Shown piece by piece: positions 13,901 through 24,800 of a stretch of 64,000 nt of DNA. The notes under the pieces were generated by a model that was not told the origin of the DNA, did not search any database, and saw nothing but the letters and a program-made list of their open reading frames with translations. A program made the position numbers and the translations under genes. Each line of letters opens with the position of its first letter. Position 1 is the stretch's first letter. The stretch spans positions 377,488 through 441,487 of the forward strand of contig VZRS01014158.1 in NCBI GenBank assembly GCA_013398055.1. The letters are read 5' to 3'. Source of the DNA: Ifrita kowaldi. Lineage: Eukaryota; Chordata; Aves; Passeriformes; Cinclosomatidae.

Positions 13901-15842
13901 CTGAAATGAATGCTCTCATGGAGGAAATGAAGATTAAAAGCCAGCTTGCAGTGGCTGTTAGAGTGAGTACAGGCTTCCATAGCACAATGTGTGAGAGGAA
14001 TTTGAGAATCCTGGATATTTCTGGGTCTAAGAAAAACAATGCAGGTGTGGAAATCAGTATTGGCCCTTGTCTGGTTTACTGAAACAGGAACTTGTACTCA
14101 TTTCCCCATTTTACTTTTTACTATCTTTCCATTTAAGTGCAAATAGATTGGAATGGCCCTCGTACCTCTGTTCCCAATGTGTCCATGCAGACAAATTATG
14201 ATCATTACATTAAGCAGGACTCATTTACTACAAAATGTTTCCTGAGACACCCATGGTTTTAATAATCTGTTTAGAAAAATGTAAGCCTTGCTTGTGCCTG
14301 GAAACTTCATCTTTGTAGCAAGAAAGCAAGTGCCAAAATCTGGCACAAGCAGAAAACATGCAGCCCCTCTGAGCTGGGTGATGGCAGCAGGCTATGGACC
14401 ATCCCCATGGGTTAATCACTAATCCATGTTAGTGCAGATTTCGTATTCTTTTGCTCTCAAGACATTTCAGCTCCATTTCTGCAGGCAGGCTGGAGGATGC
14501 AGCAGCCTTGCTGCTCCTGGCACTGCTCTTTAGCAGGAAATACCTGCACCAAGCCCTGGCCCCTGGTAACTTCAGCAGCTTCTTGTGATAGCTCAGTTGC
14601 CTGCAGCTGGTGTTCTTAGGAACTTCCTCACTTGTTTCCCAGAAAAAAACATCCCTCATATGTAATTTTCATTTAAGTCCTGTAATCCTCACAGAGCAAC
14701 AGTTTCACAGCAGATGCCTTCCCAGTCATGTTAGAAAAGTAAGCATAGGGGCAGCTATTTTCAAACCAATCTTCTGAAGGTCTCCTGGTTGCCACCGTTT
14801 TCTGATGGACAAAGAGGGAAACTGCTCATGCTCTCTGTGGCTGCTTTTCACATTTCCACAAAGCTGAGGCTCTGCTGTGGCCTTTTTGATCCCCATCTTA
14901 GCATTTTCCTCGGTGTTTTCCTCAGCCATGATGCTGGGGCATGCTCCCTATGCCTTGCCCACAGCAGAAACTCCTGCCAGTTTTATGCATTGCCCGAGTC
15001 CTCAGTGGGGTTTGAGTGGGACCTCCAGGTGACAATGCTGCAGGCAGGGTGAAGTGCCTGGAGGGTGGTTCATGCCACCTCTCATGGGACCTGTCTGTCT
15101 GTTCTGCGTAGTCACCTGGGCTCCAGCCCCAAGGTACATTCCACCAGTGCATTGAATAATCTCACTGCAGTGAGCAGGAAGGAGCTATATTGGAGGTTCA
15201 GGAGCTGATACTTGTTTTAACAAAAAGTAGACGTGTGATTGACCACATTAGCCCCCGCCGAATAACTCCTGAGCATTTGGGAATACCCAGAGCGCCTCAC
15301 TTGGCTGCATTTAATTTTGCTGCAATGTGAGCTGTTTGGAGATTATGTGAAGAAGACTATTAAAGATCATAAAAAATCTAGTTATATAAACTACACTTCC
15401 TTTCCAAGACCCATACTGAGTTTCTACATTATTGCTAGTACCTATCCAACATATATCACTTATCAATTTATGTTCTGCAATTGGAAAACCTTTTTGTTTC
15501 TTTTTCTATATGTAAATATTAATCAAAGTAAAAATTACCCCTTATTTCTAATTTAAATAATATTTTCAAACATGGCTGGTTATGCCACCTGTTACTGGTT
15601 TTACCTGACTCTTCTCTTACTGGAGCATGTTTCTGTTCTTTCAAATGATACCTAGCTTCAGATGATTCTCCTGACATTTTCCATCGTGAGTAACTGCAGC
15701 AGGGTGGTGTTTTTGTGCATCTCTGTGGAAGAACAATCAGACTAAATGATTTAGCCCATGTGAGAATAAAATCAGGGAAAAGAGTATGTTTTCCTGTAGT
15801 AAAATAATAAATCATATTTCCTGGAAAAGTTGCCCCTGCCCT

Positions 15843-16840
15843 GTCCTCCACCTCAGGGCTTCATGCTCAGCCAAAGGCTTGAGGGGCAAGGGTTGCCTGA
15901 ACAGCGTGCGGAAGTGGCCTTCTCTGGGCTGCTGAAGAGCTGGAGGGGTGGCCAGAGAACAAGAAAATAGGACTTGTAGTTACAGTGGTGGCCATAAAGA
16001 GACCAGGTGGGCAGAGACTAGATAAATCAAAGGAATGTATTTCCAGCTGTGCCTGGGTAAAGTAAATGTGGAAGGATTTGTGATGGCCTGGGGCAGGCAC
16101 ATAGTCAGGAAGGTAGTGGGATGAAGGAAGGTGGCTTGCAAGAGGAACTTCAAGAGGTGGTGTTCCAGGGGAGCTGGCAAACTGGGACAAAGGTGCAAGC
16201 AAGAGTGACACAGTTGATGAAAAGTCACCTTATGACAGTCAAAAGCAGCTGTGCAAGAAGACAGAAGGAAATGCACGTGAAAGCAGGTGAGGTCTGGACT
16301 GTCATTCTTAAGAGACTGGAAGTAGAAAAGCCAAGGAAACTGGTGCTGGGCACATCTACACTGGAGATGGGATGGCATGTCCACATTTCTTGAAGGAATG
16401 GAGGCTGCCTCCTGGCATATTGGTTGCTTCTGGAGTTGAAATTTGGGCATGCACTGGCCACGCTCTGCTCTGTGTCTCCAGAAAGGAGACCCGGGCACAC
16501 AGACTGAACAGGAGCTGATACCCTGCAAACAGGGATATGAGCTAAGCCACAGGGGACCAGAGGACATGACCTGATACAATCCAGCTGCTGCCTGAACAGC
16601 TGGGCGTGAGATGGCTAGGCACGACCTTGGGACAGGACAGACTTGGCAAGATCAGGGTGGAAGAAAGAAGCAAATTTCAGGGGAACTAGAAGAAAGGTGC
16701 CATCTCTCTCCTGGACAGACCTCAAGACATCCACAAAGCTCAGCATTGTGAATGAACTTGAAGTGACAATATTTTTGGAGCAAAGACCTTGTGGGAGGTA
16801 GAGAGACTCAAGGCATGGGATTTGACACCATCCCAAAGTA
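15843..16840. other. unidentified GC-richer patch with a long minus-strand open frame
   Basis: About 1 kb of purine-rich plus strand with few CpG. The minus strand is open for 199 codons (15980-16579). The translation is rich in Ser, His, Pro and Cys and has no domain, signal peptide or recognisable family. It could be an old retroposon or a non-coding exon. I do not call it a gene. Confidence 0.3.
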
Positions 16841-18199
16841 ATTTCAGTTCCTTTTTTTTAAATCATTGCACCATCTCATTCCTCTCACAAGATGGGCAAT
16901 CTTCCCATTCTTGGGAGAAATAAGATGTCGAAAAGACTACTTATTGTGTTATTTAAGTTGGTGGAATTGCCTGATTGTAAAGGTGAGCTTAATTGTTCAG
17001 TTTGTCAGGCAGCATTTTAGGGACAGGGCTTCTGCACTGCTATGAAGTTCCTGTGTGATGGCAGGCGCCTCATGAGAATGAGCCTTTCCAGACATGGTCA
17101 CCCTTTCCAAACAGCTAGCTTGCTGCTTAGGGTTCTTGCCTCAAGAATGATCACCACGCAAAACCTGTTTGAAGTTACAGTTCAGATGCATGTAAGCAAA
17201 TGCTGAAATACAAAAATAAGCAAGTGGAGGACATTGAATTGTGGACTCAAATATGTGGCTGTGCCACAGTGCTGCCTCTCCACACTCCAGGTCCCCAGAG
17301 CTGTATACTGATTAACACCTTCTTAAAGGCCTGCAACACTGTGAAAATGAGTAATTTGTGTTTCACAAGGATAACAGTAAAATGAGAACTAGAAAGGAAT
17401 GAAGGCATTCATCCCTCATCAGGATGATGAGCTACCACATAAACACTGTAAACACACAGAAAGCATCTTAAAAAAACAAAATAATGAAGAGCTACTAAGT
17501 GAGGATTCCAGGAAAAAAACCACTATGTAATCTCGTAATTAATGCAACCTTAACTGAGGCATTTCCTAATTTCAGAGCATTTAACTATCCTTTTAATACT
17601 CCTTTTGTATAGTGTTTTCCTGTACACATGAAACACTGAGTTACAGCTCCAGTGTCTCTCACCCAATTCTGAATTTTTGGGACAGATATTCGTACTACTT
17701 GATACAGATTTATTGAGAACCAAGAACACATATGCTGCACTTGGTTTGTACCCAGTTTCCAAAATGGAAGCAAACCAGACATACCAGTTTTGAAATTTTT
17801 TACACGAGCAGTTATTCTTCTCCTGGAGATTCAAATGAAGGAAAGGGACATAGGATTTTAGCAACACTCACTCACTTACTACACTAACACAAGGTCTAAC
17901 ACACTGGGTCTATTCTCCAGGTATGCCCTTTGCACAAAAGAAATCACATAATGCAGGTTCCTTGTAGAATTTAATCTCTCATTTTAATGCCCAGACTTGT
18001 TCTCTTTACCCCTGTAGTGTCCTAAGTCATGGATATAGTTGTATGCCATTTTTCCCCCCTCTTTCCTGAAAAGTGCTCAGTAAGTTAAATATGCATGAAA
18101 TTAAAGGTGCACTTTTAACATAATCTCTAAAGAAAATCCTCCAAACGCCTCCTCTCCGCCAAGAAAAACACCACACGGTTGCTTAGGATTATCTATTTC

Positions 18200-18205
18200 T
18201 TTATT
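18200..18205 (-). terminator. distal poly(A) signal AATAAA of SLC38A2
   Basis: The minus strand reads GAAATAAAG. About 25-60 nt further along the transcript is a GU-rich stretch (GTGTGGTGTTTTTCTTGG, roughly 18157-18174), the usual downstream element. This pairing makes it the best candidate for the main 3' end. Confidence 0.7.
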
Positions 18206-18249
18206 TCAGTTAAAACAAACATACAATGTTTCATTGAAACTGTGTTGCT

Positions 18250-18290
18250 GGCCACCAGTCTAGCCAGCAACCGTAGCTAGACTGCTGGCC
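18250..18290 (-). other. 3'UTR hairpin just upstream of the poly(A) signal
   Basis: On the transcript strand GGCCAGCAGUCUAGC (18290-18276) pairs with GCUAGACUGGUGGCC (18264-18250). Fourteen of 15 positions are Watson-Crick with one G-G mismatch and an 11-nt loop. A competing 7-bp hairpin (18245-18251 with 18264-18270) uses part of the same bases. Confidence 0.6.
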
Positions 18291-18486
18291 TCTACCAATA
18301 AGGTGGTATTTACATATGTACACGGATGTACCGCAGGATGCCCGAATCTGGCGGCCTAACGAGCGTTAGATGGCAGAGGTGGTTAACTTGCTGCATTCAG
18401 GAAATCGTAACATCCATGGTAAATTTTAGAGAGAAAGTATACATGAACCTGAACAATGCTTTCTATGGACCCAAGTGATTCCTGTG

Positions 18487-18492
18487 TTTATT
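18487..18492 (-). terminator. alternative (proximal) poly(A) signal AATAAA
   Basis: The minus strand reads GCAATAAACA. The downstream sequence is less GU-rich than at the distal site. Use of this signal would give a 3'UTR about 0.3 kb shorter, lacking the hairpin at 18250-18290 but keeping the Pumilio-type cluster. Confidence 0.4.
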
Positions 18493-18680
18493 GCAACATA
18501 TACATTTGTAATAAATACAATCTTAGTGTTTTCTCACACACCTTAGGTGTAACACACTTCTTTCATCTCTGTAAGCATGACACTTTGTTGTAAAAGGCTC
18601 TTTCCTTTGACAGCTGTTATACAGATGTACAACATGGACAACTCCTTGAAATGATGTAACAATCAGTAATGAGAGAGGAA

Positions 18681-18760
18681 TATATACATAAATCCTGGAC
18701 TTCAAACCTACATTATATACATTATACTTACAGTATATACACACATACAATTTATGTACA
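18681..18760 (-). promoter_or_regulatory. cluster of Pumilio response element motifs in the 3'UTR
   Basis: Four matches to UGUANAUA on the transcript strand in 80 nt: 18681-18688, 18714-18721, 18734-18741 (all UGUAUAUA) and 18753-18760 (UGUACAUA). A fifth, UGUACAUA, lies at 18315-18322. UGUANAUA is the established PUM1/PUM2 recognition motif. Binding in this species is inferred. Confidence 0.5.
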
Positions 18761-20888
18761 TAGACTATCATAAATATTGAAAAATAGTTTTAGTTTTAAT
18801 GGATTAATGCTTTATAAATAACATGTTACATTTATGACTGAAATATCATGGAAGACAGTAATGTCTAACTGAGGTGACAGAACAGTGGTTTAATACTGAA
18901 GCTGCTCTTTTAGGTGGTTTGTAATGTAGGTAACTTTAAACAGACAGGTTTGGAAAAAAATAATAATTAAAAAAAGAAAAATTACACGTTGGAAATCGAC
19001 CCAGCCAAGTGGAACTCAACTGTTGCAGGTGGAGAGTCAGTCATCAAATTATATAACACATAATGTATAATCTGGAAATTGCTACATTCAGAGAATTAGT
19101 GACAAGTACAATACACTATGAAGTGTCATCACAAAAATCTTCTTCCCTTCTGGTTGCCAAGAAGGACCTTGTAGTAACTTCTGACTTACAACTCCTTCCT
19201 CTTCTACAGTTGCTGTGAGAAAGGAGGATACTTCTCACTCTATTTCCTCTTTTTAAATGCTGGAAAGGGAAGCACTTCATCCCTTATGTGCTACAAATTG
19301 CTCAAAGGTAGACAACATTTTAATCCTCTTCCACCTTTGCACATTTGTGGAGGAAGAAGAAAAGCTGCCAAAGTACTGAGGAGGCATGTGCTCAGCACTT
19401 CTGTGGAGATCAGGTAACACGGGATAGTTAGCCATGGATGTGCAGTACCTGAGGCAGAGAAGTACCTACGGAGTGTTAGTCAGTGCTGACTTCAGGATCA
19501 TTAATTGCCAGTTGAGTACCACCGAATTAATAATACAAATAACACAAGAGGAATCTAACTTGTCATTACAGTTTTATGCTATAGTCTTAGAGACCAGTAC
19601 TTAGTCATGCAGAAGTATCAATACAAAATACCTGCAGTTGTTTTTCCATAGATTTTAAATGGCTGGGCAGAGCTTGACATTATCTGCCAAATGGTGACTA
19701 TTGTATAATTAATTTCTGATTAATTCTACAAGAGCAAAAAAGTCTCAGGCACTGTTTAATCAATGGATTACAGGCCTTTTCTTGTTCTCTCTGACACAAC
19801 GACCGAGTGGGACTTTGTAAATCAGATTTCTAAAACATTGTGTCAGATGAAGACAGTTGACCACATTGCCATGACTATTTCATTAATAATCTCTATCTAG
19901 GCTTTTGTACCCAATATTGCTGTGTTTGAGAACCTCTTATAAGCCAAGTACGCTGTTATACAAGTGTTACCTCTCTTCAACCTGGGACAAGAATGAAAGA
20001 GTAAACATGCACTAGAAACAAAATAGCTCATCACAACCACACAGCACCTGTTTCATCAGCTAGGGCTCGTTAGAAACTTATCTATTTCTGAAGCAAACAA
20101 GTATGAGATGACTATCCAGCCTATGAGGTTATCTTTAATACTACTACACAGTATAAATTGGAAGAGGAATCCCAGTTGCGTATGTGAAGAGAGTTTGTAC
20201 CAAGCATGAAATATTGGTGCAGTTATTTTGTGGATTTGACTCAGAAACAGAATAGTCAAGTAATTCAAAATCCAATAATGGATGAGGAATTTGAGAAATA
20301 CTGTACAGTTTTTGAATATTATACAACTAGAAGACTACATTAGGACTTTTTTGTTTTCCTACAGAGTGTTTCAAGATAGATTGGACAGAAAAAAATCCCA
20401 ACATTGTTACAACTGACAATGGACCTTATTGATAAAGGGAACTTGAGGAGGGAGTTTTGTAGTAATGGCATCCATCATATGCTCCAGTGCCATTCAGTTT
20501 CTATCTACAACAGGAAAAAAAAACCAACCAAAAAAGCAAAAACCCCAAACCCTGTTTTACTCAATTGCACTACTGAGTACCTCAAGAAGGGAAATGTCAA
20601 TGCCATCTTTACAATTTTAGATTAACTATGCTTTTCTCAAATTCACCCTTTTCTAAAGGGTGGGTTTTTTTGAAGTTTGAAAATTTGCATTTCCACACCA
20701 TTTTTGGTAACTCTAGTTACTTACGTAAGCTGACAAAGGATTTCCAGAATTATTTTCACTCTCATTCAAACTAAGGGAATTTCATGGGAAGCATTTAGTA
20801 TCAGAGAATTTTGACCTGAATTGGCTCATTTTCTGTTTTGGTCATTAGAAGCATTTTTAAAATAAAATTTCTTCCAATTATGCCTCTA

Positions 20889-21160
20889 CAGAATCATAAA
20901 ATGAGTGGGAAGGGACCCATCAGAATCACCATGTCCAACTCCTGGCCATGCACAGGGCACCAAGAGCCTGAGAGTGTTGTCCAAAAACTTCTTGAACTCT
21001 GTCAGGCTGGTGCTGTGACCACTTCCCTGGGGAGCCTGTGCCAGTGCCCAACCACCCTATGGGTAAAAAACCTTCTCCTGATATCCAACCTAAACCTACC
21101 CTGACTCAGCTTCACGCCCCTTCCTTGGATCCTGTCACTGGTGACACGAGTGAAGAGATC
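20889..21160 (-). mobile_element. CR1 LINE 3' fragment, 5'-truncated, within the 3'UTR
   Basis: Read on the plus strand it shows the reverse complement of an avian CR1 3' region: ACAGAATCATAAAATG, then GGAAGGGACC, GTCCAACTCCTGGCCATGCA, GGAGCCTGTGCCAGTGCCC, ATATCCAACCTAAACCTACC and GAAGAGATC. The element therefore lies in the same sense as SLC38A2. It is about 270 bp, non-coding and moderately diverged. No clear target-site duplication is seen. Confidence 0.9.
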
Positions 21161-21738
21161 AAGACAGTCAAACTAAATTTAATTCAGGACACTAATTACA
21201 TATTTTTCTGAGCTCTTCTATGTTATCTTTTCCTTCTTTTTAGAAAAATCTTTCTTAAAGTCAAAATAGTGCTTTTGAGGTCCATAAGAATTTTTGGTAC
21301 AAAAAATAATAGTGTTTCTCTCTTTCTCTCGCTCTCTCATTGGTTATTTAAACACTTCGCTGTAAATTAAAGAGTTCTTTCTCACATCAAATGGTTCCAT
21401 TAGGCACATTCAAGTAAAATAACAAAATATCCAAGTAACAATGACAAAAGCCAAACATGGCTTGATAAAAGTCTACAGAGAGTTCTGTCCATTCTCTGGA
21501 ATGGAATAAAGTTGTCACTTCCTTCAGCCAGACACTCACGTGGTTTGATGTTAATATTCACTTCCATCATGCAGAATAGTTTCTTAGAGACAGAGTTCAG
21601 ATATTCTACAATCAGAAGAACCATCAACAAAGAATCTGCCTTTTAAAGGAAGCTGAATAGCACATTTTCGTTCTCAGTAGGTATCTGAGTGAACACTGGC
21701 ATTTGAAGTGGAGTATTACAGAGATTAAACCAGGGCAG

Positions 21739-21837
21739 TTAATGGCCATCAGATGTAACATTCTGGGTCCAGTCTAGAATAATCAGTGTCATACACCCAG
21801 TCATCACAAGTATACCACTTAGAAAGAAGAATGAAGC
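21739..21837 (-). CDS. SLC38A2: SLC38A2 exon 16, coding part (TM11, C-terminus, stop)
   Basis: 99 bp including TAA at 21739-21741. Encodes ASFFFLSGILVMTGCMTLII then LDWTQNVTSDGH. TM11 and a short extracellular tail. The tail is more divergent than the rest (human ends VHNAPGGGH), but the terminal histidine, implicated in pH sensing in the rat protein, is kept. NVT in the tail is a possible extra glycosylation sequon. The exon continues into the 3'UTR. Confidence 0.95.
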   Translation of the reverse strand, partial: ASFFFLSGILVMTGCMTLIILDWTQNVTSDGH

Positions 21838-24800
21838 CTGAAAAAGAAAACATAAAAGAAGTATTTCAGATTCTGCTATGACACTGCTGGTAAGCCACAA
21901 CATACAGCTATAAATTCATGCCCACATATAGCACAAATGCCATTGCTCACAGAGGACAGAGTAAAAGAGACAAGAGATCAAGTCAATGACAAGGAGCTAA
22001 GTATCTTTCTCATATTTGAGGTCCTGTCTCAAATCAAAAAGTACATTTATTTTCAGTATAGCAGACCTCACCCTCAACTAAGGGAAGTGAACACAGCTGC
22101 TGATACCAGTCTCAGTATCTTGACTCTGTCTCAGTATGTCTGATTTCATTATGAGTCACTATGTCTATAATCAGTAAGAACCCCAAGAACAATCAAGATA
22201 ACCCAAACAACTGGCAGAGATGAGCTTTTATGGGGAAAACTACATAAATAAGTCTTAAAATAATATTTGAAGAATGTTGAGGCTTTTTTAATATAGCTCT
22301 TAGGGTATTCTGTTGAAATCTCATTCTTAGCAGCAACTGAATGACCCAGCTACTGTTGAGATTGGGGGCCAGGGGCTGAGACAAGTCACTGAAGTAAACT
22401 GAGTCTTGTGATGGCCAGTTCCTTGGTTTTCAGTTCCTATGCAACTCCTTGCAACTATGCAAGATAACATTAAATGCCAATTCAATGACTACCTTCACCA
22501 GGACTTCAAAATTCCTAAATCATGAAGGAGATAATTAAATCTTCTGCTTTGAATTAGTAAGCAAGTGTAGTTACACATTTGTCTATACATACCCCAATCT
22601 TTTGCACTGACTTCATTGGTTCCTTCTTCACTAATTTGATATAGAAGGCAGAAGGAAGTATAAAGATCAGCATGGCAGCCGCAGAAGCACCTGTAGAGAA
22701 AAAGCATGGAAATAAATATTCATAAACAGGGAAACATACTCCAATTAGACTGGAACTGCTTTGTCTGAAATGTGAAAGATTGCTTGATCTGAGAAGAAAA
22801 TGCTTACCAATGAATCCAAAGATGTCTCGAATAGTAGGGACAAAGATAACGAGCACGTTGGTAAATGCCAGAAGAGCAATGGTAATGGAACAGTGACGCC
22901 ACCAACTGAACTCCTTCCCTGCCCACAGCAGCTGGGTAATGGAACTGCGGATCTTTGGAAGGTGGGGGTGGGGGGAGAGGGGGAAAAAAAAAAAAAAAAG
23001 AGACAGTTTAGTCTTCATTTTGGAAGACAGTGATTTGTCACCTGAATTAGACCTTCCTTCTGAAAGTATTTTAACACAGTTTTCCTGAATGCTTCAGATT
23101 TTAGTAGAAGGTGAAAGATGAAAGTAATATGGAGGAAAAAAACAAGGAAAAACATCTGGCTTGAACAAAAATAAATTCCAGGAAATTTCGTAACATCTAA
23201 GGATGCTGCTCAACAATATACACATAAATGGCCAGTTCATGCCCACAATGTATATACAAAAACATGCTGGCTTTTGTAAACTGATAATACAACAGTGTAA
23301 GTACTTCTATAAAAGGGGCAATCTGTTTCATTTCCCCAACACAACCATACCAGGAAAACAATTTAACCAAATGTACTTGTACCTACTGCTTAGTAAATGT
23401 TACATCTTCACTGAATTAACAGTAGAGCTATAATTCATCAAGCTTATTAGAATAAATTTCCTTTTTCCGTAAAGAGAAAAACTCTTCAATTAATAAACAA
23501 GAGTTGCCAAATCAGTAAATGACTGCAGCAGTACAGGTGTTAAAAAATGGTAGCAAGACACCAGAGGAAAAAAAAAAAAAAAAAAGACTTACTGGGAAGA
23601 TAACTACAGGTACAGTGAGGGTTACAGCCATAAGTACAGCAAGACGCACAATAAGAAGGAGAACATCAGCACCCAGATAAGCAGAGTAGGTGTGAAGCAG
23701 TTCTGGTTCCACTTTTCCTATAAAGAAAAGAGTATTTTAATTAGAGTTAATTGACATACTTCTTAAACATGTGCTTCTGCTACTCTAGATTCTAAGTAAA
23801 TTTTACAAGACACCAATATGAATTGAAAGCCTCAAGAGCTCCTGAAAGAATCTATCCATTTTCACAGGGATGACTTGGAGGCAGGGAATCTGGTTTAATC
23901 CAATTTTAATCCTATGTCTTGGGCCTAATTCTACTACTGATCTCCTTTGGGGTGTGCACTTACAGAAGTACTAAAAAAAGCCCAATTAATACTGTATATT
24001 TAGAATGCATAGTAAATGCTTGCTTGTTCTATTAAAAAAAAAATACTGTGAGTTTGCAGAACATAAATAATTTAGAAGTAAGCAGAGAAGGCAATATTCA
24101 CCATAAAATGTCAAGTATCCAAAGAGAGCAGCCAATAAATACATGAGGAACATGGCAAAAAAAGACACATAGGACACATTCATCATTCTTTTACGGCTTC
24201 GGCTGTAAGAAAAAGAAACATTGTTAGTAGTGAGAACATACTGTTTCATACTAGATTTGTTTGTTTAGTGAAATTACAGATACATAGCTAACACTGACCT
24301 TTTCAGTTCTTCATAAATAGGAAGAATTGCAGGATGGCAGACAAAAGAAAATGTTAGGATTGGGACAGCATAAACAGTCTGAAAAAAAAAAAGAGTAAAT
24401 TTCTTAAGTATCTCAACAGACATTACAAATTTACTTTAAAAAATCATCAGTAGATTCTTCAGTTTTGACCTTATTTTGTGATAAAGACCAGCTATTCTTT
24501 ACAATAGAAACTTTGGAAAAAGTTAAAGTAAGTTCACATTTTCTCAAACCCAGACCCTGAGGCATGGAATAGTCTCAAATGTCACTGAAGCCCATGCTAA
24601 GCTGAATGTATTTGCATTCAAAACCATGTTCTGCAATCCACAGGCTTAAGCCATTATAACCTGAACTCAGTATTGGGTATTACATGTGTGGGGATTCACC
24701 AGTGTAATTGGGAGCCTTCATGAGTCACGGATTTGTGACTGGGAACAAGTCAAACATCCTATTTTCAAACTTTTACACTTTTCTTCATCTTCTTCTGCAA

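Larger units (their letters stand above)
1..18177. other. intergenic DNA downstream of SLC38A2
   Basis: AT-rich with stop codons in all frames; open frames are short and show no family signature. In mammals the next gene on this side is SLC38A1, but none of its transmembrane exons is recognisable here. Somewhat GC-richer patches lie at about 5.0-5.6, 9.06-9.33, 12.05-12.4, 14.4-15.15 and 15.84-16.8 kb. None could be assigned to a known family. Confidence 0.7.
18178..21738 (-). other. SLC38A2: SLC38A2 3'UTR (3' boundary inferred)
   Basis: No exon boundary or open frame is seen between the TAA and the AATAAA at 18200-18205, and mammalian SLC38A2 also ends in a multi-kilobase 3'UTR. The tract is AT-rich and contains a CR1 fragment (20889-21160), five UGUANAUA motifs, a hairpin (18250-18290) and a proximal AATAAA at 18487-18492. 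The cleavage point near 18178 is inferred from the signal plus the GU-rich stretch beyond it. Confidence 0.75.

Noticed and set aside
1..18177. Possible SLC38A1 exons, expected on this side from mammalian gene order
   Set aside because: None of the conserved transmembrane exon sequences (for example the FNLSNAI or FVCHP type) was found outside the SLC38A2 exons.
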